A stretch of DNA of 64,000 nt from Amoebidium appalachense (GCA_963693365.1 CAVNZM010000003.1:11842001-11906000); one strand, 5' to 3'; shown: positions 9,317 through 20,338, numbered from the stretch's first letter. The notes: a model not told the origin generated them from the sequence alone. Translations and numbers: made by a program.

Positions 9317-11260
9317 GGTTCAGGCGTCGGGATGCTGAACGACCCTTAGCAACAGCCCCAAGCAGCGCCGTCGAATCAAGGCCCCAAAGGTAGCGGGAGC
9401 CCCGGGCAGCCGTAGACCGACCTAATCGACGAAGCCCCAGGAGCAAGGCTTCTCCCTCCAGAATGTTGATGTGGTCGGAGTGGCGCCAACGATGACTGAT
9501 GTTGGTGGTCCACCGGCCACCAACAGCTGCCAGGATAGGTGCCGGGGGGCGGACGGGCTTGGCTCGTGCACAGGACCAGACAGCTGGCTGTAGTGGCCAC
9601 GCCGGTTGCAGTGAGGCAGCACTTCGCGGAGAAGCGTTGCTGGAAGCACCCGGGACACCACTGCACCACCCAACAAGGAAGCATCAGTGCAGAACATGGT
9701 GCTAGCAAACCCAGAACGCAAATCACAACGCATCAAAGGGGCCAAAGCACACATCGCCTGAAGCTCCCACACCACGGGCGGGGGAAGGGGCTGTTCCCGA
9801 CCCCCCAGCAGCACCACAAAGCTGTAGACGGCACTCAGAACCGACAAAAGCGGCCGCTGCAGAAGTGCCGCCCACACCCAACCACCAAGCAACTGCTGCA
9901 AATGGAGCTGCGTGACGACACCACGACGCAACACGGCCTGGGTTTCCGCCACCAGACGGCACAAGGAAGCGCCAGACGGGCGCAATATCCCAGAGCGATG
10001 CATTTCCAGGCCTAGCAGCACCATAGAGGACGACGAACCAGCAGCCACATCCTTCTTGACATTGGAGGGAAGACCAGCCGGGCCGGTGACGCCATGATAC
10101 GATTCACGCTGACGATTGATGGCGGTGGCATCTGTGCCGACCCAGCCACAGTCGTCCACATACAGGGCATGCTGCGTGGCCTCCACAGGCCGCGGCACTA
10201 TCGCACAGAGGCGCTCAATGCGGGGCATGCCGGCTCGGTCAGCCAACTGCCCATGGACGTCTTGAGCCACAAGCACAGAATGCACCCAGCCCATGGGCAC
10301 GGTCTTGAGGGCCGGGTACACAAGCCGGTCGGGCCCAGAAATGCCAACAGCCTCCGAAGACACAGGCGGCAATCCGAAGTACCGCCACAGCCACTCGGGG
10401 GCAAGAAGACGATGGAACTGGTTGTCCATGTCCGACTTGCCAAAATAGAGGCAATCCTCAGGCCCCAGCAACAGATCGGCAAAATCGGCAGGGTTGGGCA
10501 GGTGCACCTGGAGGGCAGGATGATGATCACGGGCAAAGAACAGGTTGCCACGGCGGCCGTCAAAAATGACGCGGGCTCTGGTGTCTTTGGGGAACCCAAA
10601 CAGCCCATTGATGGCCAGTGGTTTTTCCTTCGCCTCGAAATAGTGCACCATGCCGCAGTCTTGGAGCCGAAGAAGCAGGGGACCGTATTCCCCACTGGGA
10701 ACGTGATGCGCCGGTCGGATGCGGCGCAGCTCTGCAGGCGTCGGCGGAACAGGCTTGAGAAGGCCGCCGTCGCAGTTGGCCAAAAGCGGCTGCCACGTTG
10801 GAGACAAAAACTGCAACACGTCCACTGTGGCTCCAACCCCAGGGGGTGGCAAAGCGGCATTTGCCGCCGTGAGAGGTAGCCATCCTGTCAATACAGGGTA
10901 GGCAGCGGGGAACGCAGCCAAGACACTACTCGCAGGCTGAGCGTCATAGACACCCGCGCTTATAGCATCGTAGCTGGCCCTAAGGACAAAGGTCCACAGG
11001 GCATGGTGGTGACTGTTCACGAACCGGGTCGGGAATGGGCAAGGGCCGCCTGCCCACAGCTCGTTGAGGGCACCAAGACAACGGTTAGCCAAGGTAACCC
11101 CCTTCAGGCTGTGAGACAGACGTTGCCGACGGCGTTGACTCCGTAGGCGGGCTTGTCCAGAACGGTCCGGCACAGGAATGGCCGGAACAGGAAACAAATC
11201 AGAGGCGGCAAAGACATGACGTGGCATAGCTGTGGAATCCTTAGAAAAATTAGGGGGCAT
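9204..11260 (-). pseudogene. Reverse transcriptase/RNase H ORF of copy 2 (one slip)
   Basis: Starts MPPNFSKDSTAMPRH. RT motif A is SDMDNQFHRL (about residues 277-286), the motif-B region is VPMGWVHSV (about 321-329) and motif C is LYVDDCGWVG (YVDD at about 367-370). RNase H follows, with FCTDASLLGGAV (about 523-534), ILEGEALLLGL, LDSTALLGAV and, at the end, AHNPADGPSR, giving the D-E-D-D set. This arrangement and the absence of a protease or DDE integrase match DIRS-order RTs. A 1-nt deletion in a G/C run at about 9542-9548 (six instead of seven) puts the last third of RNase H in another frame. The ORF starts 78 nt after gag ends and overlaps the recombinase ORF at its 3' end. It would replicate element RNA in Gag particles. 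Confidence 0.9.
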
Positions 11261-11337
11261 ATTTAATCAAGGGCACGTGGCAGGAAGCCACAAGAAAATA
11301 ATATACAGAACCGCGTGCCGAACCCCCAAAGGGCCGT

Positions 11338-12393
11338 TTAGGCTCTGTGCCCACCGGTCCCCGGAGGGGTCGATGGACCGGCCCCGGATGGGCCACTGCC
11401 GGGACCGCGCCGAGCCCGGGTGACTTCGGCGAGGGTCTTGGCTTGACGAACAGCCCGGGTGGCCAAGGCAGGGGGCAGGGGCAGGCTGCGCGCAGGGAGC
11501 TCCTCAAACTGCTCTGCAACAGCCCAGTCCCCGTTGGACTGATCAGCAGTCTGCACAGCCAGCAGACGGCGCACACCAACTTCCACAGCAGGTGACTCCT
11601 TGCGGGCCTTAGGGTCGGCGGCCAGCAGCAGATCCAGCATACGGGCAAGCGTCAGAGCCTCCCGTTTGTTGCGGTAGCTGACCCAATCCGCCGCGTGGAC
11701 AGCCGCAGTGACTGAGGCCTGGTCAGCCAAGGTGCTCTTGAGGTAGGAAGGGGCCAGACGTTCTTTGACGCGCAGGTTGACTTTGGCGCCGCTGGAGAGC
11801 AGATAACGGCTGGGGTTCGGTTTGGAACGGCCAGAGGAACGACGGCTGCGAGAGGAACGACCGTAGCCACTGCTGCTGGAATCAGAATCCTCACTCGACG
11901 ATGGGGTGTCTTCACTGCCGGTGTCGTACGCATAGACAGGCTCCTTGCCCTTTGCCCGCGCAGACAGCGTGCTCAGCAGGCTGCCGGCAGAGGGCTTCTT
12001 GGGGCGACCAGACTGGGCAACAGAGAGGGCTTGCACTTGGGCAGAAAGCGCCTGCAGCTGCTCTTGGACGTCTACACCGTCAGAACGCCGCTGGGGAGAG
12101 GGCGACCCAGGTGGGGGGGAGGCACGGCCGCTGCGAGGAGTGCGACAGAGCAAGTGCAGCTGGTCGGTGACTTTCCAACCGACCATCTCAGGGTCATCAA
12201 AAGCCACCGAGCGCGCCTTGAGGGCTGAAACCACACTGTTGACGGTTTCTGCCGGCAGGCTGTTCCAGGGGAGGGCGTTGGACTGCAAAGCGGCCAGACT
12301 TTTGAGGCTTGCGTCGTCCGCATCGGTAGAGATCTCCAAAAGCTTTTCGAGGAGAGCGGCTCCCTTGGCGACCAGAGCAGGAGGAGGGGCCAT
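11338..12393 (-). CDS. Gag-like ORF1 of copy 2, intact 351 aa
   Basis: Start chosen at MAPPPALVAKGAALL because all copies share this ATG (context TTGCAATGGC) and sequence upstream differs in frame quality. A helical N-terminal part (residues 1-85) is followed by a Pro/Ser linker (PPPGSPSPQRR, 93-103), a short heptad stretch (QEQLQALSAQVQAL, 110-123), a Ser-acidic then Arg-Ser-rich segment (about 163-190), a second helical region (200-315) and a Gly/Pro tail. There is no CCHC zinc knuckle or protease. By position before RT it should form the ribonucleoprotein particle; that role is inferred, and I cannot match the protein to a characterised capsid. Confidence 0.75.
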   Translation of the reverse strand: MAPPPALVAKGAALLEKLLEISTDADDASLKSLAALQSNALPWNSLPAETVNSVVSALKARSVAFDDPEMVGWKVTDQLHLLCRTPRSGRASPPPGSPSPQRRSDGVDVQEQLQALSAQVQALSVAQSGRPKKPSAGSLLSTLSARAKGKEPVYAYDTGSEDTPSSSEDSDSSSSGYGRSSRSRRSSGRSKPNPSRYLLSSGAKVNLRVKERLAPSYLKSTLADQASVTAAVHAADWVSYRNKREALTLARMLDLLLAADPKARKESPAVEVGVRRLLAVQTADQSNGDWAVAEQFEELPARSLPLPPALATRAVRQAKTLAEVTRARRGPGSGPSGAGPSTPPGTGGHRA

Positions 12394-12620
12394 TGCAATG
12401 CTCACAAACCAGACTAGAGCACGAAAACTTGAAAACGAAGACAGGAAAATGCAAAAACGTGGGAAAACCGACACCGCAAAAAACGTCCGAAAACCAGCTA
12501 AAACGCAACGGCGCGCACGCAAAACTCTTACCAGATGCTGCTGAAGCTAAGCGCGAGCTCCTGGGCAAAAACAACTAGAGAAAAAACGAACAAGAGCGCG
12601 AAAAACGGGGACTACAGTTG
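12394..12620 (-). promoter_or_regulatory. 5' leader of copy 2 with a splice-donor-like site
   Basis: Between A1 and gag. It contains CATCTGGTAAGAG, a good 5' splice-site match, conserved at the same place in copies 5, 8, 9, 10 and 11 and altered to GGTTAGAG in copy 4. The A repeats begin with a pyrimidine-rich stretch ending in TTTGCAGGAG, a 3' splice-site-like sequence. Whether splicing happens is inference. Confidence 0.4.
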
Positions 12621-13123
12621 CAAAAACTTAGCTAAAAAATTGGGCCTAAAGAGACCTAAACGCGCTCAGTAGCGCCGCAACTGACCTCCCTGGGGCCGCG
12701 CAAGCTCATTATAGAGCGCGGCCCACATTTTTGCCTATGGAAATATGAAGAAATGACTTAGAACCTATCAAATCCATGAAATCTACCAAAATGGAATTTT
12801 TGCTGCACATCAACCAATGAAAAATTTTCACAAGTGGCTAAAACCCCTAGATCATAAAGACCAAATCGATTGCCGCCCATTTCGGACTAGATATAACTCA
12901 AACTCATCAATATATCCATATGGCATATCCCACAGAACATAAAAACAGCTACAGCTCCCTAAATAAAAATGCTAGCAGCCTGAAACTGTGCACACACATC
13001 AAACACACCATGGCCTACAGCATTATACTACGACGAAGTTTACAGCACACTCGCAACACACAATGTCACTCCAACGGGGCTATCTAATTCTCCTGCAAAG
13101 TAAAAACGTTTACAAACTTAATA
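12621..13123 (-). repeat. A1 repeat of copy 2
   Basis: 5' terminal A repeat; same sequence as A2 at 7690-8192 with a few substitutions. It probably holds the promoter, since CTATATAATGAG lies in the loop of its conserved hairpin in many copies. Confidence 0.85.
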
Positions 13124-13275
13124 TAGCAGCCTGAAACTTTGCACACATATCAAACACACCAAGGCCTACAACATATTACTACTACGAAGTTTACAGCACA
13201 CTCGCAACACACAATTTCACTCCAACGGGGCTATCTAATTCTTCTGCAAAGAAAACACGTTTACAAACTAAATAT
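13124..13275 (-). repeat. Outer 150 bp of a second A repeat abutting copy 2
   Basis: Runs from AGCAGCCTGAAACTTTGC to the tip TTTACAAACTAAATATT, directly joined to the end of A1. It is the same segment that is missing from the truncated A of the head units in copies 2 and 5. Confidence 0.85.
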
Positions 13276-13965
13276 TTGTGCCTGCGGGCCGGTTACGAGC
13301 TAGACCTCAACCGCTTTACACCACTCGTGCGTTTTGTTGTAAAAAACTCATTCCAAATGATGAGATTAGTTGGCTGTTACACCGTGTGGGTACGGCAGTG
13401 CCTCAAAATGCGAACGATCGTCCGAGGATTATTCAAACTGAGTTGGAATCGCAAATGCTCAGTCTTCTCGAAAATATTGTTGGCCACGGTTCCCACCCAT
13501 TCCACCCATCCCATCCGCCTATTCCTCCCTCCTCTGTGTTGGATAGTATCCGGTGGCCAGTTCAAAGTCCGGGATGGCACACATCCACAGAGACTTACTA
13601 GCATCATGTACTACCCACTCCTACTAAGGTAGTCCCGAGACCTAGATATACAGTATTATTGTCTTTTTCCATAATATAAAGCAGAGGCTATGTATGATTC
13701 GGGTTATCAGGTAAGGCGTCATTAAATATCCTCTTTTTAAACGCCTTCAAGAAGCAGGCATCGTGACAGGTTTAGAGCTGTCTGCTTCCTTGTTGGCTGC
13801 CCAGTGCTGGTGGTAATGCTCCCACGGGGAAACCGCTTGAAGTTAAACTTTAAGGTGAGTCTGTTATCCCTTACTGGTGGGCATTACCCTTTTGGATTAG
13901 CCCTTCCTAGTCGTAGAAGATATGAATGGACCTGATGTTTTCTTAGGTAATGACAGGATAGACAC
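13276..13965 (+). other. Unassigned segment with possible decayed ORF
   Basis: A reading frame at about 13278-13600 encodes RIIQTELESQMLSLLENIVG and then a His/Pro-rich stretch, without recognisable domains. The remainder to 13965 has many stops. It is single-copy in this window and may be flanking DNA into which the YR elements inserted. Confidence 0.25.
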
Positions 13966-14473
13966 ATCAATTGCCGCCCATTTCGGACTAGATATAACTC
14001 AAACTCATCATTATATCCATATGGCATATCCCACAGAACATAAAAAAAGCTACCTAAGGCTATCTAATTCTCCTGCAAAGAAAACACGTTTACAAACTAA
14101 ATATGGTGTTTGTGATCTAGGGGTTTTAGCCACTTGTAAATTTTTTTCATTGGTTGATGTGCAGCAAAAATTCCATTTTGTTAGATTTCATGGATTTGAT
14201 AGGTTTTAAGTCATTTCTTTATATTTCCAGTGGCAAAAATGTGGGCCGCGCTATTTAATGAGCTTGCGCGGCCCCAGGGAGGTCAGTTGCGGCGCTACTG
14301 AGCGCGTTTAGGTCTCTTTAGGCCCAAATTTTTAGCTAAGTTTTTGCAACTCTAGTCCCCGTTTTTCGCGCTGTTGTTCGTTTTTTCTCTAGTTATTTTT
14401 GCCCAGGAGCGCGCGCTTAGCTTCGGCAGCATCTGGTAAGAGTTTTGCGTGCGCGCCGTTGCGTTTTAGCTAT
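13966..14473. mobile_element. Shuffled family-1 A and leader fragments
   Basis: A minus-strand A fragment with an internal deletion (13966-14105) is joined at TATGG to a plus-strand A 3' part plus leader (14106-14473), which stops within the leader at TTTTAGCTA. The abrupt switch of orientation without intervening DNA indicates inversion or template switching rather than simple nested insertion. Confidence 0.8.
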
Positions 14474-14746
14474 AAGAAAATCAATTGCCGCCCAATTCGG
14501 GCTAGATATAACTCACACTCATCAATATGGATAAATCCATATGGCATATCCCACAGAACATAAAAACACACATGCAACCCACAATTTCACTCCAACGGGG
14601 CTATCTACTTCTCCTGCAAAGAAAACACGTTTACAAACTAAATATTCTTATGCCAACGTCGTCTTTACCAGCCCCAGCAAGGGGATACATGAGCCGGTGC
14701 CTGTGGATCAATCTCAGAAGCAGGCACAGGTGTGCCCCACCACTCC

Positions 14747-15825
14747 CTACCTGGCACGGGAAGGAACGAACCATGCCGTGGGTGACTGACGCAGCGCTGC
14801 AGCCTGGGCAAGGAGCGACGCAGGCACGCGAATAGAAAGAACAAGAGACTGGCCGGCCTGCACATACCGGCGGAGGGAGGCATGCGATCTCCATCGACCA
14901 CGCAGAGCAATCGTCTCTACTGAAACACCCCTGACGTAGTCTCTCGAGGCACCACCATGGCGAAGACTGTGAAGATGGAACCCATACTCGTTGAGGACGA
15001 GGGAGTCACATGCCGCTTGGAACTTGGCACGCAGAACATCATATGAGAAAGGAAACAGCCGCGCAGAAGGGGGGGCGCCACGGAACCAGAAGACAGGATG
15101 GCCAACAGGGACGGATCGGTGATGGGGACAAACTGATTTGGACCGGTCTTGGTGTCGGCCAGGCGGATGCCGCCTGTACCGGGTGGCATGTCGTGGGGAA
15201 CGGGGTCGTCGGGGAAAACAAGATCCGCACGGGTGAGCATAAGCAGCTTACTGACTCGAAAATAACACTCAAATCCGAGCAAAACAGCAATACCAAACAA
15301 GGGGCCAATTTTGGAATACAAATGATGACCAATGACGAGGACCATTGAAAACGGAAGCGGGGGCGTGGTCTTTGCAGGAACAAACCGGTTCCAGCCCTGC
15401 AGGCTCCGTTGGGCGGCCTGCAGATGTGGACCCAGGCGTGGCATGAAATACTTGATGCCGGCAGCTGTGTTGACACAGCGCTGATGCTGGCCACGCGATG
15501 GATCAATGGCATAACACTCCTCAAAATACTCCACCAGGAGGTCGTCCAGTTCTGCGGGGGACTTGGTGTCGGTGCCAGGGGGCAACCAATCCAGGAACTC
15601 AACAACAGCATCCCGGTAGGCCTTGAGGGTTGGGGGCTTTATGGCCTGGTCAGCCAGAAAACCGCGAGCGACCATCTGCAGGATTGTGGGCTGACGGCAG
15701 CCACACACAATACAAACGAATGTCGAGGGCAAGCGTGTAGGCAGCCACCTGGCGGCATACACGGTTAAGGCGTCGGGATGCTGAACGACCCTTAGCAACA
15801 GCCCCAAGCAGCGCCGTCGAATCAA
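14747..15825 (-). pseudogene. Tyrosine recombinase of copy 3, frameshifted
   Basis: Long frame MIRRRCLGLLLRVVQHPDAL through LKAYRDAVVEFLDWLPPGTD and YFRVSKLLMLTRADL (box-I Arg retained). A 1-nt deletion near 15090 (CCAGAAGACAGG, where the other copies have CCAGAAAGACAGG) shifts the frame before the HxxR and Tyr boxes, which remain readable in the next frame. It lacks the 5-nt insertion of copies 2 and 5, so it was inactivated independently. Confidence 0.8.
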
Positions 15826-16810
15826 GGCCCAAAAGGTAGCAGGAGCCCTGGGCAGTCGTAGACCGACCTAATCGACGAAGCCCCAGGAGCAAGGCTTCTC
15901 CCTCCAGAATGTTGATGTGGTCGGCGTGGCGCCAACGATGACTGATGTTGGTGGTCCACCGGCCACCAACAGCTGCCAGGATAGGTGCCGGGGGGGCGGA
16001 CGGGCTTGGCTCGTGCACAGGACCAGACAGCTGGCTGTAGTGGTCACGCCGGTTGCAGTGAGGCAGCACTTGGCGGAGAAGCGCTGCTGGAAGCACCCGG
16101 GACACCACTGCACCACCCAACAAGGAAGCATCAGTGCAGAACATGGTGCTAGCAAACCCAGAACGCAAATCACAACGCATCAAAGGGGTCAAAGCACACA
16201 TCGCCTGAAGCTCCCACACCACGTATGGTGGAAGGGGCTGTTGCCGACCCCCCAGCTGCTCCACAAAACTGTAGACGGCACTCTGAACCGACAAAAGCGG
16301 CCGCTGCAGCAGTGCCGCCCACACCCAACCACCAAGCAACTGCTGCAAATGGAGCTGCGTGACGACACCACGACGCAACACGGCCTGGGTTTCCGCCACC
16401 AGGCAATCCTCAGGCCCCAGCAACAGATCGGCAAAATCGGCAGGGTTGGGCAAGTGCACCTTGAGGGCAGGATGATCACGGGCAAAGAACAGGTTGCCAC
16501 GGCGGCCGTCGGCGGCCGTCAAAAATGACACGGGCTCTGGTGTCATTGGGGACCCCAAACAGCCCATTGATGAACACTGGTTTTTCCTCAGCGTCGAAAT
16601 AGTGCACCATGCCGCAGTTTTGAGGCCGAACAAGAAGGGGACCGTATTCCCCACTGGGAACGTGATGCGCCGGTCGGATGCGGCGCAGCTCTGCAGGCCT
16701 CGGCGGGACAGCCTTGAGAAGGCCGTCGTCGCATTTGGCCAAAAACGGCTGCAGTGTAGGAGACAAAAACTGCAACACGTACACTCTGGCTCCAACCCCA
16801 GGGGGTGGAA
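15650..16810 (-). pseudogene. RT/RNase H of copy 3 with core deletion
   Basis: The protein goes from PADFADLLLGPEDCL straight to VAETQAVLRRGVV: about 0.5 kb containing motifs A, B and the YVDD motif is deleted at 16402. A tandem duplication GGCGGCCGTC is present at 16501-16520. RNase H is in frame to AHNPADGRSRFSG. It cannot act as a reverse transcriptase. Confidence 0.85.
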
Positions 16811-16837
16811 AAGAAAACACGTTTACAAACTAAATAC

Positions 16838-17151
16838 TCCTTGCAGGAGCTGTGGACAGCCCGGAGACAGAGTAACAGGACTCCGTGTGCAATGTCCGTG
16901 TGCAAGATATGCAGGTGATAGTGGTCGTGAAAATTCGGTGATGTACATATGCTGGTCTATATCTTTTGCAGTTTAGGTTTTTATTGGTGAACGAATGTGT
17001 TCCTGCATATGTAGACGTTTTGATTAGATTTTAGTCATGAGGTGATCCCGCCCGCAATAGTTTTGCATGCCGATGCTTTGGTTTAGAGCCTTTTGGCTGC
17101 TGTGTGCGTCTTAGCCGCTGTGCCAATAGCATAGTGTAGGTAGGCCTCCTT
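16838..17151 (+). repeat. Family-2 terminal repeat (first copy)
   Basis: About 300 bp beginning TTGCAGGAGCTGTGGACAG and containing GAGACAGAGTAACAGGACTC, CATATGTAGACGTTTTGATT and GATCCCGCCCGCAATAG. The same sequence recurs at 54792-55121, where its start is complete: TTTGTAAACG, T-rich, GCAGGAGCATTGG. The tip resembles the family-1 A repeat while the body does not, so it is likely the A repeat of a related YR family. Confidence 0.65.
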
Positions 17152-17779
17152 GTTGTAGGCCTTGGTGTGTTTGATGTGTGTGCAAAGTTTCAGGCTGCTA
17201 GCATTTTTATTTAAGGAGCTGTATGCTGTTTTTATGTTCTGTGGGATATGCCATATGGATATATTGATGAGTTTGAGTTATATCTAGTCCGAAATGGGCG
17301 GCAATTGATTTGGTCTTTGTATCTAGGGGTTTTAGCCACTTGTGAAAATTTTTCATTGGTTGATGTGCAGCAAAAATTCCATTTTGGTAGATTTCATGGA
17401 TTTGATAGGTTTTAAGTCATTTCTTCATATTTCCATTGGCACAAATGTGGGCCGCGCTATATAATGAGCTTGCGCGGCCCCAGGGAGGTCAGTTGCGGCG
17501 CTACTGAGCGCATTTAGGTCTCTTTAGGCCCAATTTTTTAGCTAAGTTTATGCAACTCTAGTCCCCGTTTTTCGCGCTGTTGTTCGTTTTTTCTCTAGTT
17601 GTTTTTGCACAGGAGCGCGCGCTTAGCTTCGGCAGCATCTGGTTAGAGTTGTGCGTGCGCGCGGTTGCGTTTTAGCTGGTTTTCGGACGTTTTTTGCGGT
17701 GTCGGTTTTCCCGCGTTTTTGCATTTTCCAGTCTTCGTTTTAAAGTTTTCGTGCTCTAGTCTGGTTTGTGAACATTGCA

Positions 17780-18835
17780 ATGGCTCCTCCTCCTGCTCTG
17801 ATCGCCAAGGGGGCCGCTCTCCTCGAGAAGCTTTTGGAGATCTCTACCGATGCGGACGACCCAAGTCTCAAAAGTCTGGCCGTTTTGCAGTCCAACGCCC
17901 TCCCCTGGAACAGCCTGCCGGCAGAAACCATCAACAGTGTGGTTTCAGCCCTCAAGGCGCGCTCGGTGGCTTTTGATGACCCTGAGATGGTCAGTTGGAA
18001 AGTCACCGACCAGCTGCACTTGCTCTGTCGCACTCCTCGCAGCGGCCGTGCCTCCCCCCCACCTGGGTCGCCCTCTCCCCAGCGGCGTTCTGACGGTGTA
18101 GACGTCCAAGAGCAGCTGCAGGCGCTTTCTGCCCAAGTGCAAGCCCCCTCTGTTGCCCAGTCTGGTCGCCCCAAGAAGCCCTCTGCCGGCAGCCTGCTGA
18201 GCACGCTGTCTGCGCGGGCAAAGGGCAAGGAGCCTGTCTATGCGTACAACACCGGCAGTGAAGTCAACCCATCGTGGAGTGAGGATTCTCATTCCAGCAG
18301 CAGTGGCTACAGTCGTTCCTCTCGCAGCCGTCGTTCCTCTGGCCGTTTCAAACCCAACCCCAGCCGTTATCTGCTCTCCATCGGCGCCAAAGTCAACCTG
18401 CGCGTCAAAGAACGTCTGGCCCCTTCCTACCTCAAGAGCACCTTGGCTGACCAGGCCTCGGTCACTGCGGCTGTCCACGCGGCGTATTGGGTCAGCTACC
18501 GCAACAAACGGGAGGCTCTGACGCTTGCCCGTATGCTGGATCTGCTGCTGGCCGCCGACCCTAAGGCCCGCAAGGAGTCACCTGCTGTGGAAGTTGGTGT
18601 GCGCCGTCTGCTGGCTGTGCAGACTGCTGATCAGTCCAACGGGGACTGGGCTGTTGCAGAGCAGTTTGAGGAGCTCCCTGCGCGCTGCCTGCCCCTGCCC
18701 CCTGCCTTGGCCACCCGGGCTGTTCGTCAAGCCAAGACCCTCGCCGAAGTCACCCGGGCTCGGCGCGGGCCCGGCAGTGGCCCATCCGGGGCCGGTCCAT
18801 CGACCCCTCCGGGGACCGGTGGGCACAGGGCCTAA
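17780..18835 (+). CDS. Gag-like ORF1 of copy 4, intact 351 aa
   Basis: MAPPPALIAKGAALLEK through to the Gly/Pro tail GTGGHRA-stop, collinear with copy 2. An in-frame ATG lies 12 nt upstream, but the ATG shared by all copies is preferred. Distinct changes (for example NTGSEVNPSWSEDSHSSSS in the Ser-rich segment) show it is an older or separately evolving copy, with the frame kept. The splice-donor-like site of its leader is changed to GTTAGAG. Confidence 0.75.
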   Translation: MAPPPALIAKGAALLEKLLEISTDADDPSLKSLAVLQSNALPWNSLPAETINSVVSALKARSVAFDDPEMVSWKVTDQLHLLCRTPRSGRASPPPGSPSPQRRSDGVDVQEQLQALSAQVQAPSVAQSGRPKKPSAGSLLSTLSARAKGKEPVYAYNTGSEVNPSWSEDSHSSSSGYSRSSRSRRSSGRFKPNPSRYLLSIGAKVNLRVKERLAPSYLKSTLADQASVTAAVHAAYWVSYRNKREALTLARMLDLLLAADPKARKESPAVEVGVRRLLAVQTADQSNGDWAVAEQFEELPARCLPLPPALATRAVRQAKTLAEVTRARRGPGSGPSGAGPSTPPGTGGHRA

Positions 18836-18912
18836 ACGGCCCTTTGGGGGTTCGGCACGCGGTTCTGTATATTATTTTCTTGTGGTTTCCTGCCACGTGC
18901 CCTTGATTATAT

Positions 18913-19892
18913 ATGCCCCCCCATTTATATAAGGATTCCACAGCTATGCCACATCATGTCTTTGCCGCCTCTGATTTGTTTCCTGTTCCGGCCATTCCTG
19001 TGCCGGACCGTTCTGGACAAGCCCGTCTACGGAGTCAACGCCGTCGGCAACGTCTGTCTCACCGCATGAAGGGGGTTACCTTGGCTAACCGTTGTCTTGG
19101 TGCCCTCAACGAGCTGTGGGCAGGCAGCCCTTGCCCATTCCCGACCCGGTTGGTGAACAGTCACCACCATGCCCTGTGGACCTTTGTCCTTAGGGCCAGC
19201 TACGATGCTATACGCGCGGGTGTCTACGACGCTCAGCCTGCGAGTAGTGTCTTGGCTGCGTTCCTCGCGGCCTACCCTGTATTGACAGGATGGCTACCTC
19301 TCACGGCGGCAAATGCCGCTTTGCCACCCCCTGGGGTTGGAGCCACAATGGACGTGTTGCAGTTTTTGTCTCCTACGCTGCAGCCGTTTTTGGCCAACTG
19401 CAACGGCGGCCTTCTCAAGCCTGTTCCGCCGACGCCTGCAGAGCTGCGCCGCATCCGACCGGCGCATGACGTTCCCAGTGGGGAATACGGTCCCCTGCTT
19501 CTTCGGCTTCAAGACTGCGGCATGGTGCACTATTTCGAGGCGCAGGAAAAACCACTGGCCATCAATGGGCTGTTTGGGGTCCCCAAAGACACCAGAGCCC
19601 GCGTCATTTTTGACGGCCGCCGTGGCAACCTGTTCTTTGCCCGTGATCATCCTGCCCTCAAGGTGCACCTGCCCAACCCTGCCGATTTTGCCGATCTGTT
19701 GCTGGGGCCTGAGGATTGCCTCTATTTTTGCAAGTCGGACATGGACAACCAGTTCCATCGTCTTCTTGCCCCCGAGTGGCTGTGGCGGTACTTCGGATTG
19801 CCGCCTGTGTCTTCGGAGGCTGTTGGCATTTCTGGGCCCGACCCCGGCCCTCAAGACCGTGCCCATGGGCTGGGTGCATTCTGTGCTTGTAG
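18913..19892 (+). pseudogene. RT ORF of copy 4, truncated
   Basis: Opens MPPHLYKDSTAMPHHVFAAS and is in frame through motif A (SDMDNQFHRL). An 11-nt deletion near 19842 then shifts the frame, and after the motif-B region the ORF runs into an A-repeat fragment at about 19892. YVDD and RNase H are absent from this piece. Confidence 0.85.
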
Positions 19893-20338
19893 GTTTTAAG
19901 TCATTTCTTCATATTTCCATTGGCAAAAATGTGGGCCGCTCTATATAATGAGCTTGCGCGGCCCCAGGGAGGTCAGTTGCGGCGCTACTGAGCGCGTTTA
20001 GGTCTCTTTGGGCCCAAATTTTTAGCTAAGTTTTTGCCCACCCACCACACCCTTTGCCTATTTAGGCACTAGGCTACGTTTTTTGAGCATGTTTCTGTAT
20101 GACATTTGTGATTCTTTTCATTGCTCCTGTGGAGCACACCTGTGCCTGCTTGTGAGATTGGTCCACAGGCACCGGCTCATGTTTCCTCTTGCTGGGGCTG
20201 GTAAAGACGACGTTTGCATAAGAATTGCATTTTGGTAGATTTCATGGATTTGATAGGCTCTAAGTCATTTCTTCATATTTCCATAGGCAAAAATGTGGGC
20301 CGAGCTATATAATGAGCTTGCACGGCCCCAGGGAGGTC
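19893..20338 (+). mobile_element. A-spacer-B2-A fragments between two coding remnants
   Basis: The 3' third of an A repeat (19893-20040), the A2-B2 spacer, B2 (20131-20225, ending AAGAAT) and then another A fragment (20226-20338) starting in mid-repeat. This is what remains of the 3' end of one element followed by the 5' part of another. Confidence 0.75.

Larger units (their letters stand above)
7502..13123 (-). mobile_element. Copy 2: near-complete family-1 YR retrotransposon
   Basis: About 5.6 kb. On the minus strand the order is A1 (13123-12621), leader (12620-12394), gag, RT/RNase H, tyrosine recombinase, B1 (about 8289-8193), A2 (about 8192-7690), spacer with the TGCCTATTTAGGCA palindrome, and B2 (about 7596-7502). 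This split direct repeat order is that of PAT/Ngaro/Kangaroo-type elements. Gag is intact. RT/RNase H has one 1-nt slip and the recombinase one 5-nt insertion, so few changes separate it from a coding-competent element. There is no target duplication. The B1/A2 junction reads AAGAAT-ATTAAG, the sequence a circular intermediate would carry. Confidence 0.9.
14480..16839 (-). mobile_element. Copy 3: internally deleted family-1 element
   Basis: Minus-strand order: an A1 tip of about 28 bp (16839-16812) is fused to the middle of the RT ORF, followed by RT/RNase H with a second deletion, recombinase, B1 (about 14740-14644) and a shortened A2 (14643-14480). Gag, the leader and nearly all of A1 are gone. 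Both ends are still family tips, so the deletion derivative may have moved as such. Confidence 0.8.
17152..19892 (+). mobile_element. Copy 4: 5' half of a family-1 element
   Basis: A1 lacking its outer about 130 bp (17152-17553), leader (17554-17779), gag, and the first two thirds of the RT ORF, cut at 19892 where an A-repeat fragment begins. The 3' half is missing. Confidence 0.85.

Noticed and set aside
9539-10879. Long ORFs antisense to RT/RNase H and gag (for example 158, 261, 199 and 234 aa)
   Set aside because: They mirror the GC-rich sense codons, recur in every copy only because the DNA does, and show no domain.
7502-13123. Family 1 as an LTR retrotransposon with A as LTR
   Set aside because: A lacks TG...CA ends and target duplications, there is no protease or DDE integrase, and a tyrosine recombinase is present; A1 and A2 are offset by B1.
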